Position numbers and translations under genes: made by a program
DNA from: an uncultured Blautia sp.
GTDB taxonomy: Bacteria; Bacillota; Clostridia; Lachnospirales; Lachnospiraceae
Assembly (NCBI GenBank): GCA_902476765.1
Contig: CABSEJ010000060.1
Span: 1 to 17,094 of the forward strand
Length of the DNA stretch: 17,094 nt
Reading direction: 5' to 3'
In this document: piece after piece, positions 1-5,743 of the stretch
Position numbering within the stretch: position 1 is the stretch's first letter
How the letters are laid out: each line of letters begins with the position of its first letter
Notes under the pieces: generated by a model
Database searches by the model: none
The model's input: only the letters and a program-made list of their open reading frames with translations
Told to the model about the DNA's origin: nothing

Positions 1-102
1 GATGATGAATTCTTTATCTGCAATTTCAAGATTGAAATCTTTTACTGCTTCAAATCCATTTGGATAAGTTTTGTTAATATGCTGTAATGATAAACTTGCC
101 AT
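1..102 (-). CDS. Sugar ABC transporter ATP-binding protein, MsmX/UgpC-like (N-terminal fragment)
   Basis: Only the first 34 codons are in the window; the gene runs off the left edge. The peptide begins MASLSLQHINKTYPNG and continues through AVKDFNLEIADKEFII. This matches the opening beta strands of the MsmX/MsmK/UgpC ATPases, which energise multiple carbohydrate ABC importers at the inner face of the membrane. The Walker A loop would follow just outside the window. The ATG at 102 is supported by an AGGAGGA site at 111-117 (minus strand). A TATACT -10-like box lies at 152-157, but no good -35 was found. The family assignment rests on the N-terminus alone. Confidence 0.82.
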   Translation of the reverse strand, partial: MASLSLQHINKTYPNGFEAVKDFNLEIADKEFII

Positions 103-317
103 TTTAATTTTCCTCCTAAATTTTGCGATTGCTCTCGTTTGAACTGAGATTAGTATACCTCTATCCCTGTTTTTTTTCCATAGGTCAAATGCCCAAATAT
201 TACTTTAAGTCTTTGTATGCATGGACAATCCCTAAATCAATCCCGTCATTTTGACTGATTTTCACAATTTCCGTATGCAATCTATACAACCCTGCCGCAA
301 AACTTTTAAAAACAGGC

Positions 318-346
318 TTTACACCACTTCCTATCTTTCTTATAAT
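318..346 (+). promoter_or_regulatory. Sigma-A promoter for the 88-aa hypothetical gene
   Basis: TTTACA (318-323), a 17-nt spacer, then a perfect TATAAT (341-346). Transcription would begin near 353. This rules out the longer reading frame that opens at 251 and supports translation starting at 380 or 386. Confidence 0.75.
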
Positions 347-385
347 AAAGAACACAGAAATTACTATACGGAAAGGACAATGCCT

Positions 386-652
386 ATGTTCCGCTTAATG
401 GGAAATATTTATAAAGACACGCGTATTCAAAAAAGCACGGTTATCTGCGATGATACACAAAATACCAGAACCAAAAAGGTCTTTCACTGCCTGGACTGTA
501 TTTGCCATGAATTTGACCTTCCCTCTCCAATCTGGCTGGAGTCCAATATCAAAGACTTCCAGAAATTCTCAAAGGTACGGTTTTCGCAGGATAATTTCAT
601 TGAAATCCTGGACTTTGACTACCTGGAACTGCAGATCATCGAAGAGGATTAA
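386..652 (+). CDS. Small conserved-type hypothetical protein (88 aa)
   Basis: This is a small soluble acidic protein of unknown function, starting MFRLMGNIYKDTRI and ending in the acidic stretch LELQIIEED. It carries two Cys (CLDCIC region near residues 35-40) and no signal peptide or membrane segment. I recall similar short proteins across Lachnospiraceae but can name no function. The frame stays open upstream to 251, but the promoter at 318-346 lies inside that extension. GAAAGGA at 371-377 is well spaced for the ATG at 386 and too close for the alternative ATG at 380. The gene is followed by a hairpin shared with the converging DivIVA-like gene. Confidence 0.72.
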   Translation: MFRLMGNIYKDTRIQKSTVICDDTQNTRTKKVFHCLDCICHEFDLPSPIWLESNIKDFQKFSKVRFSQDNFIEILDFDYLELQIIEED

Positions 653-689
653 TGCACTTTCAGACAATATTGCTGTATTGGTACAGACA

Positions 690-757
690 AAAACAGCTTC
701 AGACCACTCTCCTTTCTTTAGATATACCACTTTAAGGAAACTGCCTGAAGCTGTTTT
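690..757. terminator. Long hairpin between converging genes, probable bidirectional terminator
   Basis: A perfect 13-bp inverted repeat (AAAACAGCTTCAG at 690-702 and its complement at 745-757) encloses 42 nt, which can partly pair internally (CTTTCTTTAG against CTTTAAGGAAA). The plus-strand arm ends in TTTT and is followed by a pyrimidine-rich tract. The minus-strand arm likewise ends in TTTT. The loop is larger than in a textbook terminator, so efficiency is uncertain. Confidence 0.6.
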
Positions 758-768
758 CTGTTATTCTC

Positions 769-1581
769 TTATTCTTCTTTTAAAAGACCGTCTAACTCTT
801 CTTCCAGCATTGCCTCATCTTCTTCACTTAAAAGCTTTGAAATCTGAAGGGCAAGCTTGCTGTCCTCATCTTCCTCATCTTCTTCGTCAAACTCTTCCAG
901 CTCTGCAATATCCTCCATAGCGTCCATAATATCCAACTCCTGAGTATCTCCCAGATGAAGTTCTTCTTTGTTCTCTTCCTCTGGCAGCTCCTCATCAGGA
1001 ATCTCGATTCTGTGAATTTCCAGCTCACTCTCCTCGCCAATATCGTTTAAGGAAGTAGGCATACTACTGATAATGTGATGCACCTCTTTATAAGAAGACA
1101 TAAATCTTCTCTGTGCCTGATTAATCAATTCTACAATGCCATTCATTTCTTCCTGAACAGCCACATATTTCTTCTTGCCCTCTAAAAGTTTGTCATCAAT
1201 TTCAGACTGCACAGCCTCCACGCGGCGTTTTGCTTCCTCCTCAGCCTCTGCTATCATAATGTCGCATTTTTCCCGTGCTTCTTTTTCCATACTTTCTGCT
1301 TTTATCTGCGCTTCAAAGACCAGCTTTCCAATGCTTTCGTAATTATCAATGTACTTCTGGTATTTCTCCTTGATGTCCTCCTCCATACGCGCCTGATAAG
1401 ATTCCTTCAGTTCAATTCTCTTCTGCAGTTCCGCAATCTTGGCATCTCTGTCTGCAATCTGCTTTTTATAATTCACCTGAATTTCAGCCATTTCATCTTT
1501 CAGCTTCTGAATCAGCTCCTGTACTTCTTCCTTGTCATATCCACCCATTAAGGTTGTTTTAAACATTTCATACTCTGCCAT
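769..1581 (-). CDS. DivIVA-domain coiled-coil protein with acidic C-terminal tail
   Basis: A 270-aa protein whose N-terminus (FKTTLMGGYDKEEVQELI, about residues 6-23) resembles the DivIVA/GpsB membrane-curvature domain. A nearly continuous coiled coil rich in E, K and A follows (about 20-180). The tail, from about 185 to 270, is extremely acidic, including EEFDEEDEEDEDSK. No membrane segment is visible, so it is probably a cytoplasmic scaffold at the septum, pole or envelope. The start at 1581 is preferred over an in-frame ATG at 1638, which lies inside the preceding gene, because AGGTGGAG sits just upstream. It follows the GH18 gene after 26 nt, so the two are likely co-transcribed. The exact subfamily and partner proteins cannot be told from sequence. 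Confidence 0.8.
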   Translation of the reverse strand: MAEYEMFKTTLMGGYDKEEVQELIQKLKDEMAEIQVNYKKQIADRDAKIAELQKRIELKESYQARMEEDIKEKYQKYIDNYESIGKLVFEAQIKAESMEKEAREKCDIMIAEAEEEAKRRVEAVQSEIDDKLLEGKKKYVAVQEEMNGIVELINQAQRRFMSSYKEVHHIISSMPTSLNDIGEESELEIHRIEIPDEELPEEENKEELHLGDTQELDIMDAMEDIAELEEFDEEDEEDEDSKLALQISKLLSEEDEAMLEEELDGLLKEE

Positions 1582-1607
1582 AATACTCCACCTCGTACTT
1601 TTTCTTC

Positions 1608-3326
1608 TTACTGTAAATATTTGCTGATAACCGGCCATACATCTGCCCGTTCAAATCCCAGCTTCCATTCTGCTACCCCTGCCAGCTCATACTGCTGTAT
1701 CAGTTTCATCTTTGCTTCCAGAGATTTCTCATCTTCCAGCCAGATTTTCTGTGTACCCTCGGAAGTGGCAAGCTCGCCATAATTCTGCGATACATCTTTA
1801 TTCCAGTATACTTCCATGCCTTTTTCCTGCACATATTTTTCTGCCTGATCCATGCCAAAGACCTCACTGGTCACAGCTCCATTATTGTTCTCTGTCCACA
1901 ATCTGGTATAAAACGGCACACCGTTAATCACCTTTTCCTTAGGAACTTCCTTCAGAGTCTGGACAATTCCCGCTTCCACAAAAGGAAGGGACGCTACAGA
2001 ACCTGCAGTTTCCGCTCCAACAGTATGTTCATCATATCCCATGATAATCACATAATCCGCCACAATCCCCTGTTCCTTTCTGTTATAAAAAGAAGTATAC
2101 TGCGGAACCGGATTGTCCACAGACAGAACCAGATTGTTGGCTCTGCACATAACAGACAGTTCTCTGACAAACTGGATAAAATGCGGCGCCTCTTCCTCTG
2201 TCAGCGCCTCAAAGTCTAAATTAATTCCGTCCATTCCCACTCTTTTGGCTTCACTTAAAAGCATCTCAATGATATGGGTTCTGGCGCTTCTTTTAGACAG
2301 GGTTTCCAGTGTGCTTACATTTTTATCAAAATTATCAATCAGTCCCCAGACCTCCATGCCCTTTTTGTGCGCTTTTTCTACATATTCTGCGCTGGCAAGG
2401 GAAGAAATCGTTCCCTCTGTTCCTGTCACAGAAAACCAGGTAGGGGAAATAACATTGACGCCCTGCAAATCCTTTACCGTCTGCTCAAAAGCTCCATTGG
2501 CTGCCTCGGAGGTAACCTGATGCCATGCAAGGTTGATTTTATAATCTCTGGTAAGGCTGGTAAAATTCTCCTCGTAGGGACCGTCATACACATACTCGGT
2601 TTCCTGGACTGCTCCCAGGGCCTTATTTTCCACATATCCGTCTATTCCGTCTGCAGACATAACTCTGGACCAGTTGTCCAGCTGTTCCAGCAAAATGAAT
2701 TCCTGTCCCTTCTGTACGTCTGACAGGATAGGACTTTTAATCCCGCCCTGGTAACGGATGACCGTATCCTCTCTGGCCGCCACTGTATTTACCGTTCCCC
2801 AGTTACAGATAATCACTGCCCGGTCAGGATTCTCATAAAGGGTTCCCTTGATTTCCATATGCTCTTCCAGAAAATCCAGCGCAATATAATACTGCCCGTC
2901 CATTTCCTTCACAATGGTATAATCCCGGGAAAACGTTTCATCTCCGGCTTCATAAAAGCTGGTCTCCGGGTCTATCCGCTGAATCTGAGTAGGCGTAGTG
3001 TACAGCATCTGTCCGCTCTCCTGGTCCCAATAAAGCCTGCCGCCCATGTCCCTGGCTACTACCTGATAGGGAATATATGCCGTATTATCTGCAATTTTTC
3101 CTCTCTCTTCAAGAATCGTATCCTGCAAAATCAGCACAAGCTCTCCCTCAGCCTCCTGTCCGTAATAATCGGCCAGACTCATTCTTGTATCGGAAGGGCT
3201 GTACTTTTTCAGCATACTGGTTATAATGCCTGCCCCGGCTACCACAATAAGCAGCAACAGCATTACCAGCACAGGGGCCAGCCTGCTGCCTCTCCTTTTC
3301 CGTCTTTTTTTTCTTTTTTTTGCCAT
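1608..3326 (-). CDS. Membrane-anchored SH3/glycoside hydrolase family 18 protein
   Basis: A 572-aa protein. A very basic start (KKRKKRRKRRGSR, residues 3-15) precedes one hydrophobic segment (about 16-37), giving a type II anchor or uncleaved signal with the bulk outside the cell. Residues about 50-170 form an extracellular region resembling copper-amine-oxidase-N-like or stalk domains (weak call). About 178-236 looks like a bacterial SH3 domain. About 258-572 is a GH18 TIM barrel of the YaaH/YdhD spore and cell-wall type. The catalytic strand reads DGINLDFE (366-373): the proton-donor Glu373 is kept, while the middle Asp of DxxDxDxE is Asn. Its likely role is cleavage of or binding to peptidoglycan amino sugars. 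GAGGAG precedes the ATG, and the gene has its own promoter at 3365-3392. Confidence 0.88.
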   Translation of the reverse strand: MAKKRKKRRKRRGSRLAPVLVMLLLLIVVAGAGIITSMLKKYSPSDTRMSLADYYGQEAEGELVLILQDTILEERGKIADNTAYIPYQVVARDMGGRLYWDQESGQMLYTTPTQIQRIDPETSFYEAGDETFSRDYTIVKEMDGQYYIALDFLEEHMEIKGTLYENPDRAVIICNWGTVNTVAAREDTVIRYQGGIKSPILSDVQKGQEFILLEQLDNWSRVMSADGIDGYVENKALGAVQETEYVYDGPYEENFTSLTRDYKINLAWHQVTSEAANGAFEQTVKDLQGVNVISPTWFSVTGTEGTISSLASAEYVEKAHKKGMEVWGLIDNFDKNVSTLETLSKRSARTHIIEMLLSEAKRVGMDGINLDFEALTEEEAPHFIQFVRELSVMCRANNLVLSVDNPVPQYTSFYNRKEQGIVADYVIIMGYDEHTVGAETAGSVASLPFVEAGIVQTLKEVPKEKVINGVPFYTRLWTENNNGAVTSEVFGMDQAEKYVQEKGMEVYWNKDVSQNYGELATSEGTQKIWLEDEKSLEAKMKLIQQYELAGVAEWKLGFERADVWPVISKYLQ

Positions 3327-3364
3327 GCTTCAGCTCCTCTTGTTTTCTCTTTAGGCTCATGTGT

Positions 3365-3392
3365 ATTATAGCATATTTTTTCTTTCCGTCAT
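3365..3392 (-). promoter_or_regulatory. Promoter of the GH18-DivIVA operon
   Basis: On the minus strand, ATGACG (-35, 3387-3392), a 16-nt spacer and a perfect TATAAT (-10, 3365-3370). The predicted transcript starts near 3358, about 30 nt before the GH18 start codon. The -35 matches consensus at 4 of 6 positions. Confidence 0.6.
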
Positions 3393-3447
3393 TAGTTTCT
3401 TCCCTTATTTCATTATTTTTTCAGTTTTTTTCGATTTATAAACATTA

Positions 3448-3660
3448 TCACAGCGTCTTAACATAATCAAAGGACAGCCCCTGAAGCCTTCCCTTCTCGT
3501 CCTGGATATAATCACGCATGTACTCTCCGGTTTCTGCAATACTGCAGGCTTTTTCAATTCTTTTGGGCGTACTTTCTTTTCCGTTTAACAGTAGTATAAT
3601 TCCTTGGCTGCGGTACGATTTCAGTTCACAGTGCAGCTTTTGCCGCTCTTTTTTCTTCAT
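3448..3660 (-). CDS. Small hypothetical protein (70 aa)
   Basis: A basic N-terminus (MKKKERQKLHCELKSYRSQG) is followed by IILLLNGKESTPKRIEKAC and a C-terminal part reading EYMRDYIQDEKGRLQGLSFD. It has no membrane segment or signal peptide. The amino-acid pattern is protein-like and resembles short Lachnospiraceae hypothetical proteins I recall, but no function can be named. An in-frame stop three codons upstream fixes ATG 3660 as the earliest start. No convincing Shine-Dalgarno precedes it, which lowers confidence. It lies on the same strand as the GH18 gene but is separated by 121 nt containing that gene's own promoter. Confidence 0.5.
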   Translation of the reverse strand: MKKKERQKLHCELKSYRSQGIILLLNGKESTPKRIEKACSIAETGEYMRDYIQDEKGRLQGLSFDYVKTL

Positions 3661-3984
3661 ACTTGTTCAGCAGGTTTTTGTCGTGATATATTATTTTCCC
3701 CGCTTTCTCCTTTCCCGCATAAACTGTCACCATTTAAATATACTGGATAGAGAAAGGCTGTCCTGACGCTGAAAATATCTGCCTGATTCCTTATGGCATA
3801 AATCCGCAAATAATATTTCCGTTTCTAAAACCTGGAAACCTGCGGTGATACAGAACATATCCAACCGCTGCAGCAGAACGCTGCATGACTGAAGCTTAAA
3901 AGAATTATCTGAATGATTCCGAAGGCCCTGAAGTTTTCACCTCCTTCTGCAAAATTTGCAGAACTGCCTTCTCTATCTTGGGAT
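3661..3984 (-). other. About 320-nt promoter-proximal region without a convincing gene; long leader or possible small RNA
   Basis: The stretch lies between a strong minus-strand promoter (3985-4013) and the 70-aa gene. A 19-nt palindrome occurs right after the predicted start (arms TTCTGCAAA at 3945-3953 and its complement at 3955-3963), immediately followed by GGAGGTG (minus strand, 3938-3944). A GCAGC/GCTGC hairpin lies at 3870-3884. The only frames are short: a 62-codon frame overlapping the promoter, and a 31-codon ATG frame without a ribosome site. I recognise no known riboswitch consensus. It could be a long 5' leader, a small RNA or a decayed gene. Confidence 0.35.
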
Positions 3985-4013
3985 ATTATAGCACCATCCG
4001 GAAATATTAGCAA
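3985..4013 (-). promoter_or_regulatory. Strong minus-strand promoter, divergent from mecA
   Basis: Minus strand: TTGCTA (-35, 4008-4013), exactly 17 nt, then TATAAT (-10, 3985-3990). Its -35 box lies only about 11 nt from the -35 box of the oppositely directed mecA promoter. The transcript would begin near 3978. Confidence 0.65.
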
Positions 4014-4024
4014 GCATTTCCTTC

Positions 4025-4054
4025 TTTACAATTTCAGGCCGCATAGTATATAAT
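4025..4054 (+). promoter_or_regulatory. mecA promoter
   Basis: TTTACA (4025-4030), an 18-nt spacer and TATAAT (4049-4054). The overlapping TTACAA at 4026-4031 gives a 17-nt spacer. The predicted leader to the mecA ATG is about 55-60 nt. Confidence 0.65.
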
Positions 4055-4117
4055 ATATAAAGGAAAATAGCATCTTTATATTTCGGTTACCATAGAAATC
4101 AGATAGGATGTGATGAT

Positions 4118-4885
4118 ATGAAAATAGAAAAAATCAATGAAAACCAGATACGCTGTACACTTACCAAATCCGATTTGGAGGAACGGCATATCCGCCTCAG
4201 CGAATTGGCTTACGGCAGTGAGAAGGCTAAGGACCTTTTCCGTGATATGATGCAGCAGGCCAATTCCGAATTTGGTTTTGAGGCTGATAACATGCCTCTG
4301 ATGATCGAGGCGATTCCCGTCTCAGCAGACAGCATTATTCTTATAATTTCCAAGGTGGAGGACCCGGAAGAGCTGGACACCCGCTTTTCCAAATTTACAC
4401 CTTTCGGCGGTCAGAGCGAAGGCTCCTCTGCTTCCCCATCCATTGAGCTGGAGGGTGCAGACGATATCCTGGATATTTTCCAGAAAATTTATGAGGCAAA
4501 GACCAAAGCCGCTGAACGCAAAAAGGAAGAAAAAGAAAAGGAATCTGCCACCCCTTCCCGGGAGGAAGCCGGAGAAACTCCTATTCGTGTAGACTTAATG
4601 CGGGAATATATTTTCCCCACTCTGGATACGGTAATTGATGCAGCCCACGGACTGAACCATTTCTTCCAGGGGAAAAGCGCTCTGTACAAAGATGAGAAAA
4701 AAGGAGTTTACTCTCTGATTCTCCATCAGGCAGAAACCTCACCTGAGGATTTCAACAAAGTCTGCAACATGCTCTCAGAGTACGGAAAGGGACACTCCTC
4801 CTCCCCGGCCAAAGAAGCTTACTTCATGGAACATGAAGGCTGCCTGATACCGGAAGGCGCATTACAGAAACTGGCTGAAATCTAA
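4118..4885 (+). CDS. mecA: Adaptor protein MecA
   Basis: A 255-aa homologue of MecA, the adaptor that delivers substrates to the ClpC ATPase of the ClpCP protease. In Bacillus this includes ComK. The N-terminal substrate-binding domain starts MKIEKINENQIRCTLTKSDL and includes the typical LFRDMMQQANSEFGF segment (about 40-54). A charged Lys/Glu linker (about 128-152) separates it from a C-terminal ClpC-binding domain (about 155-255) containing the LDTVIDAAHGL stretch. Domain order and length fit Firmicute MecA proteins. The start at 4118 follows a weak AGGATG site. It is monocistronic, with its own promoter and a strong terminator. Its physiological substrates in a clostridial host are unknown. 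Confidence 0.92.
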   Translation: MKIEKINENQIRCTLTKSDLEERHIRLSELAYGSEKAKDLFRDMMQQANSEFGFEADNMPLMIEAIPVSADSIILIISKVEDPEELDTRFSKFTPFGGQSEGSSASPSIELEGADDILDIFQKIYEAKTKAAERKKEEKEKESATPSREEAGETPIRVDLMREYIFPTLDTVIDAAHGLNHFFQGKSALYKDEKKGVYSLILHQAETSPEDFNKVCNMLSEYGKGHSSSPAKEAYFMEHEGCLIPEGALQKLAEI

Positions 4886-4905
4886 GATGTTCAATTTTCT
4901 AGAAA

Positions 4906-4952
4906 CAAAGCGGAGCAAGTCTCTCAGGAACTGAGGTACTTGCTCCGCTTTG
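4906..4952. terminator. Strong hairpin terminator between mecA and the DUF1858 gene
   Basis: A perfect 15-bp stem (CAAAGCGGAGCAAGT at 4906-4920 and its complement at 4938-4952) with a further CTCAG/CTGAG pairing in the loop. The two flanking genes converge on it. T-richness is modest on both sides (CTTTGCTTATT on plus, CTTTGTTTC on minus). Confidence 0.75.
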
Positions 4953-4977
4953 CTTATTGCTGTGCAGCTTTCAGAAT

Positions 4978-5178
4978 TTACTTATTCTCTAAGAAATCGT
5001 TAATCTGAGCTACCAGCATATCTCCGTTAATTCCATGGACCATTGCGGCCTCTGCAATGGATTCGCCCTGAGCAGAAGGACAGCCAATGCAGTGCATGCC
5101 TGCTCTCATAAGAATAGGAACGATGTTTTCGTCTAAACGAATCAGCTCGCCGATAGTCATATCCGGTGTAACCTTCAT
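4978..5178 (-). CDS. DUF1858 domain protein (66 aa, CxxC)
   Basis: A single small domain starting MKVTPDMTIGELIRLDENIV, with the signature MHCIGCPSA at about residues 27-35. This matches the DUF1858 family of tiny CxxC proteins often found beside hybrid-cluster or iron-sulfur proteins in anaerobes. The cysteine pair suggests metal or redox chemistry, but no reaction is established. ATG 5178 is chosen over an in-frame ATG at 5223 because TCCTCC (GGAGGA on the coding strand, 5186-5191) sits at the right distance. The gene has its own promoter at 5281-5309 and a leader able to fold. The next gene on the other side is a ferredoxin, a suggestive but unproven redox neighbour. Confidence 0.82.
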   Translation of the reverse strand: MKVTPDMTIGELIRLDENIVPILMRAGMHCIGCPSAQGESIAEAAMVHGINGDMLVAQINDFLENK

Positions 5179-5216
5179 GGATATTTCCTCCTTTAAAAAT
5201 TTACTATATAAGTTCA

Positions 5217-5274
5217 GTTTCAAAGCAGAAACTCTTGGGCTGCCTTCAGTCCAATGAGGACATGCTTTAGAAAC
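5217..5274 (-). promoter_or_regulatory. Folded 5' leader of the DUF1858 gene
   Basis: Between promoter and start codon, GTTTC-AAAGCA (plus strand, 5217-5227) pairs with TGCTTT-a-GAAAC (5263-5274): 11 base pairs with one bulge. The loop holds a second hairpin (GTCC/GGAC on the coding strand). The element spans most of the leader and ends about 30 nt before the ribosome site. I match it to no known riboswitch consensus. There is no T-run, so any control would more likely act on translation or stability. Confidence 0.45.
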
Positions 5275-5280
5275 AACATT

Positions 5281-5309
5281 ATTATAATCTTTTTCCTTTC
5301 CATATTCAA
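5281..5309 (-). promoter_or_regulatory. Promoter of the DUF1858 gene
   Basis: Minus strand: TTGAAT (-35, 5304-5309), 17 nt, perfect TATAAT (-10, 5281-5286). The predicted transcript starts near 5274, giving a leader of about 95 nt. Confidence 0.68.
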
Positions 5310-5401
5310 CTGTTTTTCTCCATTTTGTAAAAGGCAGAATTACATGGCAGAGGCGTTTGCCCCTTTGTACACTAAAGGCAGGATTGTTTAAAAATAAAGA
5401 C

Positions 5402-5459
5402 TTGTATTATAGGAACAAATATATTAGAATAAGCGTAAGAACTGAATCCTGAGATTCAG
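5402..5459 (+). promoter_or_regulatory. Ferredoxin promoter and 5' stem-loop
   Basis: TTGTAT (5402-5407), a 17-nt spacer and TAGAAT (5425-5430) form a plausible promoter. Just downstream CTGAATC (5442-5448) pairs with GATTCAG (5453-5459) around a CTGA loop. The hairpin would lie near the 5' end of the message, immediately ahead of the AAGGAGG site (5468-5474). Such a 5' hairpin may stabilise an abundant short mRNA. Confidence 0.5.
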
Positions 5460-5482
5460 AAATATATAAGGAGGATAAAGTC

Positions 5483-5653
5483 ATGGCATACGTTATCACT
5501 GATGAATGTGTAAGCTGCGGAACATGCGCTGCTGAGTGTCCAGTAGAGGCAATTTCCGAAGGAGATTCCAAGTATGAAATCGATGCTGATACATGTGTAG
5601 ACTGCGGAACATGCGCTGGTGTATGTCCTACAGAAGCTATCGTAGAAGGCTAA
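5483..5653 (+). CDS. 2[4Fe-4S] ferredoxin (56 aa)
   Basis: A short clostridial-type ferredoxin, MAYVITDECVSCGTCAAECP onwards, with two CxxCxxCxxxCP cluster motifs. Cysteines are at residues 9, 12, 15 and 19, then 38, 41, 44 and 48. Each cluster takes three Cys from one motif and the fourth from the other. It is a soluble low-potential electron carrier for pyruvate:ferredoxin oxidoreductase, hydrogenase, Rnf and similar enzymes. The length is typical of the family. AAGGAGG at 5468-5474 is a near-ideal ribosome site. The two halves remain very alike (DECVSCGTCAAECPVEAI versus DTCVDCGTCAGVCPTEAI), reflecting the ancient duplication. It is monocistronic, with its own terminator. Confidence 0.95.
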   Translation: MAYVITDECVSCGTCAAECPVEAISEGDSKYEIDADTCVDCGTCAGVCPTEAIVEG

Positions 5654-5668
5654 TATACAAGGAAGCGA

Positions 5669-5715
5669 AAAAGGGGCATCCATTTACTGGCGGCCCCTTT
5701 TCTTTTTGCTTTTTC
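5669..5715. terminator. Terminator after the ferredoxin gene (bidirectional)
   Basis: AAAAGGGGC (5669-5677) pairs with GCCCCTTTT (5693-5701), followed on the plus strand by CTTTTTGCTTTTTC. Read from the minus strand the same stem ends in GCCCCTTTTT, so it can also end the converging MerR-type gene transcript. Confidence 0.85.
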
Positions 5716-5743
5716 TGCATTTTTACTATAGACTGACGGCCCG

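Noticed and set aside
152..157. TATACT as the -10 of the ABC-ATPase promoter
   Set aside because: No acceptable -35 box lies 16-18 nt upstream, so it is mentioned but not annotated as a promoter.
251..385. N-terminal extension of the 88-aa protein to an ATG at 251
   Set aside because: A near-consensus promoter (318-346) lies inside it, and the ribosome site fits the ATG at 386.
2859..3371. 170-codon open frame on the plus strand
   Set aside because: It is antisense to the GH18 gene and runs through that gene's start and promoter.
3825..4013. 62-codon minus-strand frame upstream of the 70-aa gene
   Set aside because: Its start overlaps the promoter at 3985-4013, so it could not be on the transcript. 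The protein looks random.
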